Origin: Sinorhizobium saheli
GTDB taxonomy: Bacteria > Pseudomonadota > Alphaproteobacteria > Rhizobiales > Rhizobiaceae
Length of the DNA: 64,000 nt
Assembly: GCF_001651875.1 (NCBI RefSeq)
Contig: NZ_LNQB01000102.1
Location: 1-64,000, forward strand
Direction: 5' to 3'
A program made the translations under genes and the position numbers. Every line of letters begins with the position of its first letter. The stretch's first letter is position 1. The notes under the pieces were generated by a model. That model was not told where the DNA came from. It saw only the letters and a list, made by a program, of their open reading frames with translations, and made no database searches. Shown piece after piece: positions 16,954 to 24,909 of this stretch.

Positions 16954-17029
16954 CACGCGTCTCCTTTGACTAGCGCCGCCCACCATCACTGCGTGCGCGG
17001 AGTCCAAATAACGATGCCCGGCAGGATTG

Positions 17030-17044
17030 GTTCTCTCTTTGTTC
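17030..17044 (+). promoter_or_regulatory. Perfect LexA (SOS) box
   Basis: GTTCTCTCTTTGTTC is an exact GTTC-N7-GTTC, the LexA box of alphaproteobacteria. It lies about 100 bases before the plus-strand membrane gene at 17143 and 77 bases before the minus-strand gene starting at 16953, so either or both may be DNA-damage controlled. Confidence 0.6.
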
Positions 17045-17142
17045 TGTTCCACAGCTTGCAAGCTCGGAAGCGCCCTTGCGGAGAAGGCTGCGAGTGGACG
17101 AAGAGAGAGAATGCTCCCCTTCGTGACACACAGGGCTTAAGC

Positions 17143-17439
17143 ATGAAGAAAGTCGGCCTCCATTTGACGCTGTCGCCGGCGTCGTCCTCAATATTGTCGA
17201 GCTTCTCATCTTCGAGGTTTTCCTGCACCGAACGGCGCGGATGGTTGTGCCCCTGGCGAGCCACGGCAAACTTCAAGTTCAGAAAAATCTATGCAGATGA
17301 CACCGGGTTCAGCTGGCTCGGCCTGAAGCGCCTGCCGTCCGGCCGTTTCCTTTTGAGCTCTTCGATGAGCAAGTTCGCCAGTGCGGTCTTCTGGTTCCTT
17401 TGCCTGGCGCTGTTTATCCTCGGCACAAGGGAGGCGTGA
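17143..17439 (+). pseudogene. Second copy of the two-TM island protein, scrambled by two indels
   Basis: 98-codon frame. From residue 50 on (IYADDTGFSWLGLKRLPSGR and FASAVFWFLCLALFIL) it matches the protein at 15819. Before that, the frame in use gives a Ser-rich nonsense stretch, while the next frame encodes FDAVAGVVLNIVELLIFEVF, LHRTARMVVPLASHGKLQV, the true first membrane helix. A missing base near 17162 and an extra A in the A5 run near 17271 shift the frame out and back. The product would lack its first helix. Confidence 0.7.
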
Positions 17440-17525
17440 AGATCAGCGGACCGTGTGGTGGACGCTCAATCACGCCATTGACGTCGCCGGCTGGCGCCGA
17501 CTGCCTATGCCGGCTTAACACGCAC

Positions 17526-17843
17526 TCAGCCCTTGGATGGCTGGCTTGTCTTTGGCGCGGATGCCCTGGTGACCGGCGCCTCGATGGTGGTGATCCCGAT
17601 GTCCGGCGAACCGTCGGTTGCCCAGCAAGAGCATGGCTCACCCGCCGGGCCAGTACCATAGGGGCAAACCTGCTCTGGGGTCGTGCACTGCCGGGGCCCC
17701 GGCTTGGCTGCGGGGTGGGCCATGGTCGACTGAAGCTTGACCGAGTTACGCGCCTGCGTCGTCGGCGTATGCGTTTCGCTGCACGAGGACAGCACGAGCG
17801 GAAGCGCGATCAAAAACAAAGAGATGCAGCGATGGCTTTTCAT
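17526..17843 (-). CDS. Small lipoprotein
   Basis: 105 aa from ATG 17843 (MKSHRCISLFLIALPLVLSS, then C). The lipobox LSSC at residue 21 predicts lipid attachment. Mature part: 18-residue Thr/Ser linker, a Cys-rich core (PRQCTTPEQVCPYGTGPAGE, then PCSCW with four Cys) and a Pro/Ser tail. Longer in-frame starts lack the signal at the N-terminus. No ribosome site stands out. In a prophage it could be an outer-membrane spanin part or an immunity lipoprotein; neither is shown. Confidence 0.55.
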   Translation of the reverse strand: MKSHRCISLFLIALPLVLSSCSETHTPTTQARNSVKLQSTMAHPAAKPGPRQCTTPEQVCPYGTGPAGEPCSCWATDGSPDIGITTIEAPVTRASAPKTSQPSKG

Positions 17844-17909
17844 AACACTAGCCCTAATCTGAAGAGCGGAAGGTTGCAAGCCCGCTCCTTGCCGCTTGCA
17901 CGTAGCCGT

Positions 17910-18188
17910 TCAGGCCCGTCGCGCCCTCTCCGAATCGGCCTCGGCCACCTCGCGACGGGCGTATTCCAGTTCCGCCCCCGCTCTGCAAAGCCACCACACT
18001 TCGTTGGCATACCAGGAGGCTTGCTCAGAGGTACGCCGGCATTCTCATAATTGCTCAAGTCGAGTGCATTCCGCGCGTATGTGCTCGACCGACAGATGTT
18101 CACGACCGACCGTCGTGTGTGCATCGTCGATGGCGCTTCGTCGTTCGGCGGCCGCAAGGATGTCTCTATACCTCCCCCACTCGTTCAT
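17910..18188 (-). pseudogene. Broken small helical gene
   Basis: A frame from ATG 18188 encodes 47 residues of helix-like sequence (MNEWGRYRDILAAAERRSAI, then DDAHTTVGREHLSVEHIRAE) and stops at 18045. Right after it, in another frame, EQASWYANEVWWLCRAGAEL and EYARREVAEADSERARRA follow to a stop at 17910. Both parts have the same charged helical style, so they probably were one gene of about 90 residues. No family recognised. Confidence 0.35.
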
Positions 18189-18392
18189 GAGTTCGTCCAA
18201 ATCAACCTGGCTTTTTTAACGCGATCGGTCGCTATTCGGAGGGATTGGAAAGCTTCAACGTAATCGGTAGGCCACGGCCTAGCATGAAGGCGCTCCGGGC
18301 CATCTCCAAGAATACCTTGAGGAACGCAAAATTCCTCCGCATCCCTTACTTGCAATCTCGCCCGCTTTGCCGGCGAAAACGAGGCGGCTTTG

Positions 18393-18801
18393 CTAATCCC
18401 GAATCCGCGCGCCTTCCCCGCCCGGCTTCTCGATTGCCACGGCCTTCGCCCGGATTGTCAGCTTGATGTTATGAAATTTAACATTGCCGTCAGTCTGTTC
18501 GGCATAGCCGATGTCGATGTTGACCGTGAACCGCTCGTTCTCATTTCTAACGAACTCAATGTCACCTATCTCACCATTCGGAATACGGCCAGGCGGATCG
18601 AAAAAAAACGTGATCGACCCCCTCAAACACCAGGAAGCCATCATCAACGTCTTCCTCCATATAGAAGTCCCACGTCTCACCGCGGACGCGCGATATGGAA
18701 TCGATCTGGATCTTGACCTCATCCTTCCATCCATCGAGCACTATGGCCTTACAGGCGCGATCGCCGAGATAAACGCTGTTCAAAAATTCGTCAGGCTTCA
18801 T
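18393..18801 (-). pseudogene. Immunity-like gene (DUF6258-like) with T8 frameshift
   Basis: ATG 18801 with GAGGAG. The protein begins KPDEFLNSVYLGDRACKAIV, has ISRVRGETWDFYMEEDVDDG and FLVFEGVDHVFF, then meets a run of eight T at about 18601-18608. In the frame as read it ends after 76 residues; with seven T it would continue DPPGRIPNGEIGDIEFVRNE, ERFTVNIDIGYAEQT and TIRAKAVAIEKP to 18393 (about 135 aa). The YLGDR...FY..ED..DG.xVF pattern recalls DUF6258, found among immunity-type genes. Family call is from memory. Confidence 0.6.
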
Positions 18802-18802
18802 T

Positions 18803-19146
18803 TCATCTCCTCATCGGCCAGCGCGCATCACGGCTGTTCCGGGGTACTATGTTCCCGATCGCCACGGCCTTCGCTCGGATGGTCGTTTTGACGTTCACGT
18901 AATTACCGAGCTCATATCCGGAGCCGATTTCGAGCAACACCGTGAAACGATCGCCATCGCAGCCAGAAACTCGATTTCGCTGATCTCGTCGTTCGGAATT
19001 CGGCGGATCGAATGAAATATGATCGACCCCTTCGAAGACGAGGAATCGATCAAGAAACGCCCCCTGCTGATAGGTCGCCCCGCCGCCTCCACACTGACCA
19101 GATGCGCTCGCACAGGTTCTCTGCCGAGATACAAGCTCCTGTGGCA
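18803..19146 (-). pseudogene. Decayed paralogue of the neighbouring immunity-like gene
   Basis: Pieces in different frames line up with the gene at 18393: LYLGREPVRAHLVSVE, then AFLDRFLVFEGVDHISFDPP, then RIPNDEISEIEF, then DRFTVLLEIGSGYELGNYVN and TIRAKAVAIG, ending at a stop (18803-18805) two bases before the start of the next copy. At least three frame changes and no start codon are seen. Tandem duplication followed by decay. Confidence 0.6.
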
Positions 19147-19159
19147 GGCTGTCAGCAGC

Positions 19160-19438
19160 TTAATTGCCGCCTTGTGCCAACGACGGAGCCGGTGCGATTC
19201 TTCTCATCACCAGCAGTTCCGAGGCGATGTAGCTTAGGATGAACACGAAGTAGTGTGGCCCAAGCACCAGATACAACAGAACCGCCAACGGGTACCTCAG
19301 CGCGGTCACATCACCCTCCGTCAGCTCAGACGGGACGATGCCCGTACTGCCTCCCAGCGGCTCAAAGGCGATATTGCCTCTTGGGTCGGCGATGTAGCGC
19401 TGAATAGGCAGGCTCGTACGAGGATCGCGATAACGCAT
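19160..19438 (-). CDS. Small membrane protein, paired with the gene at 19658
   Basis: 92 aa, ATG 19438 with AAGGGG. Residues 1-45 soluble; the rest forms two membrane passes around LGPHYFVFILSYIASELLVM. The same segment occurs in the 133-aa protein upstream as LLGPQYMVFLLTYVVLEFLI. The two differ elsewhere, so this copy may be a shortened relative. Located in the accessory island beside immunity-like genes. Function unknown. Confidence 0.55.
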   Translation of the reverse strand: MRYRDPRTSLPIQRYIADPRGNIAFEPLGGSTGIVPSELTEGDVTALRYPLAVLLYLVLGPHYFVFILSYIASELLVMRRIAPAPSLAQGGN

Positions 19439-19657
19439 CCGATCCCCTTCGTTCTTGCTGCAAGCTGTCAGCTGCCCTTTGGTTGCTTCGCTCCATCTTG
19501 ATTGTGGCGCTTTTACGCAACCATCGGCCGCAACCGGCCCGAGTGATCACGTTTATGATTTTGGGTCGATCAGACCCAAAATCATCGTGCTCTAAGGCGC
19601 GCAAAGCCGTTGAATGAAATGCCCTGTTCGAGGATATCAAATCGGTCCGCGTGCCCC

Positions 19658-20059
19658 CTATATGCGGCCGCGGTCCTGCGTCGAAGCGAATTTTTTGACG
19701 ATCAGAAACTCAAGAACAACGTAGGTCAGAAGAAACACCATGTACTGTGGGCCTAACAACCCAGCCAGGAACATAATTTCCACTCCCTCCCAAAAAACGT
19801 TGAGACTGCCAACTCTGTAGAAAACTGCAGAATGCACCAACGGCACGATCATCAGCGGCACAACTGCCAACGTGATGTACAGGAGGCGCTTCCACAGACG
19901 CACTTTGGGAAGGGGAACGAAGGCAAACACGTAAAGAAGTGAAAACAATGCGGCCGCACCGACTGTAAAGTGGCGCTGATAGGCCCATGCCGCAAATACA
20001 AGCATGACGGCATAGCTGAGGAACACACGAACCATATTTAGAACCGCGTACGGCATCAT
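19658..20059 (-). CDS. Four-helix membrane protein of the accessory island
   Basis: 133 aa with about four hydrophobic segments (FLSYAVMLVFAAWAYQ; ALFSLLYVFAFVPLP; LLYITLAVVPLMIVPLVHSA; the last LLGPQYMVFLLTYVVLEFLI). Two starts, ATG 20059 and ATG 20035, are possible and neither has a strong ribosome site. An overlapping frame from 20225 runs into the start of this gene. Shares its last hairpin with the protein at 19160. Membrane immunity or lysis roles are both conceivable. Confidence 0.55.
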   Translation of the reverse strand: MMPYAVLNMVRVFLSYAVMLVFAAWAYQRHFTVGAAALFSLLYVFAFVPLPKVRLWKRLLYITLAVVPLMIVPLVHSAVFYRVGSLNVFWEGVEIMFLAGLLGPQYMVFLLTYVVLEFLIVKKFASTQDRGRI

Positions 20060-20225
20060 AGTACTCGAAAAGATTATCTTCAGTTAGCTCAATCCGATGC
20101 ACGGCGGATTGGTAAACCTTCCATCCAGCAGAATTGCGGCGCATTTGCGCTCGCCATGGATGCAATATGCAAATGCCAGCATCGATTGAATTTAGGAACG
20201 CTTCCGCTTTCCCTGCGCCGATCAT
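20048..20225 (-). pseudogene. Possible N-terminal gene fragment beside the portal
   Basis: From ATG 20225 the frame reads MIGAGKAEAFLNSIDAGICI, NSAGWKVYQSAVHRIELTED and NLFEYYDAV, which looks coding, and then overlaps the membrane gene at 20059 in a different frame. The KxxxFLNS[IV]xxG start resembles the immunity-like genes at 18801. It may be the remains of a gene that fused or lost its end. Weak evidence. Confidence 0.3.
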
Positions 20226-20238
20226 CTTGCAATTTGAC

Positions 20239-21357
20239 CTACTTGGACAGCAACCGTCGTAAGCTCTCGACATCATTGGCTTCGCCCACATGCTTGCTCA
20301 AACCTTTGAGCTGATTGTCCAGCTTGGTCGGCCACATGGTTTGCTCGACACGGTGGAATGGCCCAATTCCCTTGATCGCCTCGCTCACGCCTGTTGTGCA
20401 ACCCGTATCAATCCAGTTGTCCTCGCCCGTACCCCCCGCGAAGACGAGACGACGCAGCTCCGCAATGCCGTCGTCGTCGGCATCCACCTTCACATAGAGT
20501 TCGTAGTAGTCCACCTCCTCCAGCGCCTTCGGCACCGCGTGCTTCGCCTCGAAGGCGTCGCGTCGGCGCGTGAACTCCTCGTCGTCGCGGCCGCTGTCAC
20601 TGGCCGAGGCCGGCAGGCCTTCGATCAGGTCGCGATCGTAACCCATCGCAATCAGGTCCGAGCGCCGCATGCGCATGGCAATGCCGGTGATCGGGCTATC
20701 CTCGATCGAGATCGCGTCCGGATGGATCAGGAACTCCTCCAGGGGCACAGCCGCCAGCCGCGGCTTCCCCCGCTCGATGCGGCGGCGGATCTTCACGCTG
20801 TAGCTCGGCTGCGCGACCGCGCCCTGCGGCGTCTCGATCGTCTCGATCGTCTGCGACTGCTCCAGCACCTCCACCTCGTCATCGCCGACAAGCTGGATAA
20901 GCGCTGCCTCGTCCAGCCCCGTATGCGTCGAGACCGCAACGGAGGTCTGCGTCTCGTACCACCAGCGGATCACACCGTTGCGGAGCTTCAGCGCATCGTG
21001 CGCGGCATCCTGCACCGCGTCGTAACCGTCGCTTTCGGGGAAGACGACATAGTTGAGGTAGTCCGTCGCCTGTTCGGCAGCCGCCTCGTCGCCCTCGTTC
21101 ACGGGCGCGTATTCCACCACCTTGTCATTGCCGAGGATGGTGCGGATCAGCGATGGCAGCACCTTCTTGATTGCCGCGCGCACGTCACGCGAGACGACCT
21201 TGGAGCGGTTGGCATCCGCCGGCACATCCTTCATCGTGCCGTCGTAATATTCCATCGCCCTGATGCGATCGATCGCGAGTTCGTCGCGATAATTCTCGCA
21301 ATCCTTCACCAGTTGGCTGACCAGTGCGGCCAGCCGTTCATCGGTCATTGCAGCCAT
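20239..21357 (-). CDS. Portal protein, C-terminally truncated
   Basis: 372 aa; portal proteins of this phage type are usually 600-700 aa. The N-terminal part is typical: DELAIDRIRAMEYYDGTMKD, ANRSKVVSRDVRAAIKKVLP, NVIRWWYE-type helix (NGVIRWWYETQT), VPLEEFLIHPDAISIEDSPI and VDYYELYVKVDADDDGIAEL. After RRLVFAGGTGEDNW the expected crown and barrel parts are missing and an unrelated 50-residue end follows. The portal ring is needed for packaging, so this copy is very likely dead. The accessory island begins right after it. Confidence 0.8.
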   Translation of the reverse strand: MAAMTDERLAALVSQLVKDCENYRDELAIDRIRAMEYYDGTMKDVPADANRSKVVSRDVRAAIKKVLPSLIRTILGNDKVVEYAPVNEGDEAAAEQATDYLNYVVFPESDGYDAVQDAAHDALKLRNGVIRWWYETQTSVAVSTHTGLDEAALIQLVGDDEVEVLEQSQTIETIETPQGAVAQPSYSVKIRRRIERGKPRLAAVPLEEFLIHPDAISIEDSPITGIAMRMRRSDLIAMGYDRDLIEGLPASASDSGRDDEEFTRRRDAFEAKHAVPKALEEVDYYELYVKVDADDDGIAELRRLVFAGGTGEDNWIDTGCTTGVSEAIKGIGPFHRVEQTMWPTKLDNQLKGLSKHVGEANDVESLRRLLSK

Positions 21358-21588
21358 CAGAAAACCTTTCTGGCGGTGAAGTTGTGTTGTTATTGTTCAG
21401 CCGCAGCGCTTCGCCGCCCGTGCAAGGCGGAGCCGCATCAGGAGCTGGCTTCGGCTCGGTTGCAGGGCAGGAATGACTGCCGCTGTTGACGAAGATCGGG
21501 AGGCGATGCGCCCTGCCCGCGACGGCACGCTCGGCGGAAGCGTCGCGATCGCCTCGATTTGCTCACATTCGCTTCGCCATGATGAGCA

Positions 21589-21720
21589 ATGGACAAAGCT
21601 GGCATCGCCTTCCTGGCCCTCATACTCATCCTCATCGGTCTCGTCGTGAGCATCCTGGCAGTCAAACCTGAAGCGCCGCCACCGCCCAGCAGACCGGCAG
21701 TTGCGCCGGGCAACTCCTGA
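21589..21720 (+). CDS. 43-aa single-TM peptide
   Basis: Reads MDKAGIAFLALILILIGLVV, then SILAVKPEAP and a proline-rich end (PPPSRPAVAPGNS). One membrane helix and a short proline tail is a plausible small membrane peptide. No clear ribosome site; its last bases run into a palindromic repeat. Possible spanin- or holin-like piece, or chance. Confidence 0.4.
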   Translation: MDKAGIAFLALILILIGLVVSILAVKPEAPPPPSRPAVAPGNS

Positions 21721-21805
21721 CGTCGCACAAATGCGGCGAGAACAAACAGACCGACGGGTGGCGCGAACGCATGTGCGCGCATCTCGCTCCCGGCGTTTCC
21801 CATAA
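21713..21805 (+). repeat. RIME-like intergenic palindromic repeat, copy 1
   Basis: Contains CTGACGTCGCACAAATGCGG and GGTGGCGCGAACGCATGTG followed by CGCTCCCGGC. The same order of blocks occurs at 37768, 54438 and, inverted, at 57133. I identify it from memory with the rhizobial intergenic mosaic (RIME-type) elements. Confidence 0.65.
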
Positions 21806-22033
21806 AGCCGTGCAGCAGCTTTCCTCGCGGAGCGAGGTTGGGCCTGCCGGGCCCGTTTACACAAACTTCGGCTCAAATAATTACGAACACGCAAGGAACG
21901 CTTCACGAACGAAGTATGGACTTCTACTACCTATGGGTTACGCCGCTCCACCGCGCAGAGAGTAATGTCTCACCCTACCCAGGCGGCGGCGATCGACCGC
22001 CAGAAAAGACCAAGAGCCGGGCGAAGCACCACT

Positions 22034-23509
22034 TCAAACCACCTTCCGGTCCGTGAACTTCCACGCCGCCGCATCGGCTTTCCCCCGCGCAAACCGCTTC
22101 ATCATCAGCGCATAGCGCGAAGCGGAGATCAGGTCGTCCCGTTCCTTGACGATCCTGCCGTCCTTGCGATGGTAGAGGCGGAATTCCTCGAACCATTCGG
22201 CGCAGGTGGAAAACACCTTCCAGCGTCCGGTCTGCATTCGTTGCAGCATGTCGGAAAGCCCGGCCTCGACGCCGTTGGTGCCGTCGTCGAAGGTGGCACG
22301 TTCGGGGAGCAGCGCCAGGCCCTGCGTGCGGTACTGGGCGGCAAGCTGCTCGCCGCTGCCCTTGTCGTGCTGCAGGCCGTCGTGCGGCCAGGCAAAGGGC
22401 AACGAAGCGCCCCAGGACCGCAAGGCGGCCGCATGGATGATCGGCGTCGCCTCCCGTTCCCGGTAGATCTTCGTCACGTAGAAGACGTCGGCATCCCGGT
22501 CCCAGGCGCAGCCCGCCGCGGCGAAAGGGTGGTCCCAGCCGAAGTCGAGGCCCCCGATCTGCACCCAATGCTTCGGGATTGCGAAAGGATCGATGCGGAT
22601 CGCCTCCTCCGTCACCGGGAAGACGCGGCCGGACCCGAGCGCCGGCACGCCCTTGGTACGCGCCTCGCGCTCATGTGCGGGGTAGGAGTCGATGATCTTC
22701 CGCCGCTCCTCCGGCGTGTAGTGCTCGGCATCCTCGATCGTCATGGTGATGACCGCGCGGTCCGGCGATTCTTCCATCAGGTAGCGGGCCACGACGTTGC
22801 TCAGGCCCTTGAGCGGCGTGAAGGTGACGGCGACCGCGCCGCGCGTCGCATTCGTGCGGGTGATTCCCTCGAAATAGACGTCTTCCGGCGGCTCCTCGTC
22901 GAACCAGACATAGTCCACGGTATTCGCCTGCCACTTGCCGCGCCCCTGCTCATAAGCCTTGAAAAGCAATGTGGATGCGCCGCCGGAGACGTGCCGCACC
23001 GTCACGCTGTCAAGGGCGCCGGACGCGCCGGAGCGTCGTGTCGTGGCAAGGATCGCCGCCTTGGGGATGAAGCCGGTGCCCCAATCCTCCGCGTTGAGCG
23101 GCGGGCCGATGAGCAATCTCTGCACCCCGTCGCGGGTCAGTTCGTAGGATTCGGAACCGGCGAGCATCACGATCGGCTTGTCGAAGCGCCGGCCGCGCCA
23201 CCAGTCCGGATAGCGCCCGGTCAAGTGCATCGCCGCTTCCGCAGCCCCCGCCAGCGTCTTGCCGAGCTGGTTGCCGGCCATGAACAGCCTCTCGCGCACC
23301 GTGGCGCCGGCCGCATGGAAATCCTTCTGCCTGGCATAGGGCTGGTAGCCGGCAAGAAGGTTCGTCCGTTGCCGCCGGTCGAGTTCCGCCATGAGCAGCA
23401 CCTGCTCCCGGAGCATGGCGGAGAGGCCGGGGGCCTGGAGGTCTCGCGCATCGCCCGAATTGTCCATCGCGTTGCGTTTTCCCGTAAAATGCAAGTCGTT
23501 TTCGAGCAT
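22034..23509 (-). CDS. terL: Terminase large subunit
   Basis: 491 aa. ATPase: Walker A GNQLGKT at about residue 79, Walker B VDYVWFDEEPP near 218, coupling segment VTFTPLKG. Nuclease: first acidic site GLDFGWDHP near 318 and DGLQHDKGSGEQLA and DGTNGVEAGLSDML following as in P22/Sf6-type terminases. It cuts and pumps DNA into the head. Intact in length. ATG 23509 follows GGAGG at a short distance; ATG 23467 is an alternative. Unusually, four short non-terminase genes separate it from the small subunit. Confidence 0.9.
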   Translation of the reverse strand: MLENDLHFTGKRNAMDNSGDARDLQAPGLSAMLREQVLLMAELDRRQRTNLLAGYQPYARQKDFHAAGATVRERLFMAGNQLGKTLAGAAEAAMHLTGRYPDWWRGRRFDKPIVMLAGSESYELTRDGVQRLLIGPPLNAEDWGTGFIPKAAILATTRRSGASGALDSVTVRHVSGGASTLLFKAYEQGRGKWQANTVDYVWFDEEPPEDVYFEGITRTNATRGAVAVTFTPLKGLSNVVARYLMEESPDRAVITMTIEDAEHYTPEERRKIIDSYPAHEREARTKGVPALGSGRVFPVTEEAIRIDPFAIPKHWVQIGGLDFGWDHPFAAAGCAWDRDADVFYVTKIYREREATPIIHAAALRSWGASLPFAWPHDGLQHDKGSGEQLAAQYRTQGLALLPERATFDDGTNGVEAGLSDMLQRMQTGRWKVFSTCAEWFEEFRLYHRKDGRIVKERDDLISASRYALMMKRFARGKADAAAWKFTDRKVV

Positions 23510-23613
23510 AAGCCTCCGTCTTCGCTGGACGTTGATCGAACAAGGTCGATAATGGCCTCATGCCTGTAGCCTGCCGGCTGAGCGCCGGCAGTCGCCGATC
23601 GGGAGGCACTACA

Positions 23614-23955
23614 ATGCTTGAAGGCCATTGCCATTGCAGGGCGGTTCACATCACCGTCCCCGTGCGCCCCGAGACGCTCGGCGATTGCAATTGCTCGCTC
23701 TGCAGCCGGGTCGGCGCACTGTGGGGCTACTATCGCATCGAAGAAGTTACGGTCAGTGACCCCGAGAGAAAGCTTGTCGGCTATGTTCAGGGAGACAGGA
23801 CGCTGACCATGCATCATTGCAGCGTCTGCGGCTGCACCACGCATTGGTCGCCGATCGGGCGCAAATCATCGCGCATGGGCGTCAACATGCGCGTCTTCGA
23901 TCGCTCGGTTTGGGAGGAAATCCCCCACCGTCTGATCGATGGCGCAAGCTGGTGA
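23614..23955 (+). CDS. GFA/CENP-V family zinc protein
   Basis: 113 aa, ATG 23614 with GGGAGG. Zinc-binding pattern of the glutathione-dependent formaldehyde-activating (GFA) family: GHCHCRAV at the start, DCNCSLCSR at about 30, and HHCSVCGCTTHW near 68, then GVNMRVF. These proteins bind zinc through the Cys clusters; many are not formaldehyde enzymes, so the reaction is left open. It is a host-type gene on the strand opposite to the terminase genes around it. Confidence 0.85.
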   Translation: MLEGHCHCRAVHITVPVRPETLGDCNCSLCSRVGALWGYYRIEEVTVSDPERKLVGYVQGDRTLTMHHCSVCGCTTHWSPIGRKSSRMGVNMRVFDRSVWEEIPHRLIDGASW

Positions 23956-23987
23956 TCACGCCGGTCGGCGGCCGACCGGCGCCGCCT

Positions 23988-24143
23988 TCATATCCTGCCC
24001 ATCAACAACAGAACCAAGAGCACCACCAGCAGGACCCCGAGAATCCCCGAAGGGCCGTAGCCCCAGTTCGCCGAATACGGCCAGGCCGGAATGGCACCGA
24101 CCAAGAGCAGGATCAAAATAATGAGAAGGACGGTACCAAGCAT
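23988..24143 (-). CDS. DUF3309 small membrane protein
   Basis: 51 aa from ATG 24143 with GGAGGATCG upstream. Two membrane helices (LGTVLLIILILLLVGAIPAW and GILGVLLVVLLVLLLMGRI) around YSANWGYGPSG, the known DUF3309 pattern. Widespread in rhizobia, function unknown, often linked to stress loci. Host-like gene inside the prophage. Confidence 0.85.
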   Translation of the reverse strand: MLGTVLLIILILLLVGAIPAWPYSANWGYGPSGILGVLLVVLLVLLLMGRI

Positions 24144-24456
24144 ATCGCGATCCTCCGCGGCATAATTCTTCTTCCAGGACAAAGCATAAAGACTCAAACT
24201 ACTGTGCCGACCATTAAGGCGACACAGGCAACTTAGCGTCCTCCTACCGAATGCAGAACAATCCGATAAGTTCCGTCCTCGCACGATCGGCACAACCGAG
24301 GTTTTGGCGGCTGTCGAATACCGCCTGTTGCCGAGCTTGCCTTCTTCACCCTGTAACAGTGGTAACAGCAGGCGTGCTCGAAAGGCTCTTTTATCGCCTT
24401 GTTCTCAGATTTTTGAGGGCATGCTAAAGTTCCTTCGGCAACAGGGGGAAAAACCA

Positions 24457-24858
24457 ATGCCGCGTATTGCCAATCTTTATTTTCGGACAGCCATCATCTT
24501 TCTGATCCTGGGCATCTCGATCGGGCTTCATATGTCGATCTCCGGCAACCACGCCCCGACCGGCGCCCATGCACACGCCAATCTGCTCGGCTGGGTGACG
24601 ATGGCGATCTTCGGCGTCTATCACGCACTCAATCCGAAAAAGGCTGTGAGACGCCTGGCGATGATCCAGTACGGCGTCTACACCTTCGGCGTCGCCGTGC
24701 TCATTCCGTCGCTCTATCTCCTGCTTTCGGGAAATACCGCGATGGAGCCGATCGTCGCCGTCTCGTCGCTCATCGCCTTTGCCGGCGTTCTCCTGTTCGC
24801 CGTCATCATCTTCTCGAGCGACGAGGCCGTCGCCACCGCGGCGTCTGCGGCGCGCTGA
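24457..24858 (+). CDS. Four-TM protein with HAHANLLGW motif
   Basis: 133 aa, ATG 24457 with AGGGGGA. Four hydrophobic segments; the second begins in GAHAHANLLGWVTMAIFGVY, a motif also present in the heme-copper oxidase subunit I superfamily and in small stand-alone proteins of that type. The three His might bind metal or heme, but at this length it cannot be an oxidase alone. Host-like, rightward, in the terminase gap. Confidence 0.65.
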   Translation: MPRIANLYFRTAIIFLILGISIGLHMSISGNHAPTGAHAHANLLGWVTMAIFGVYHALNPKKAVRRLAMIQYGVYTFGVAVLIPSLYLLLSGNTAMEPIVAVSSLIAFAGVLLFAVIIFSSDEAVATAASAAR

Positions 24859-24909
24859 CGCGCGCCCACAGCGACGCAAGGGGCCCCGCCTTACTCGGAC
24901 GTGCCCCGG

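Noticed and set aside
21965-23569. 534-codon plus frame antisense to the terminase
   Set aside because: Arg/Ala/Gly-rich shadow typical of high-GC genes; the minus-strand frame has Walker and nuclease motifs.
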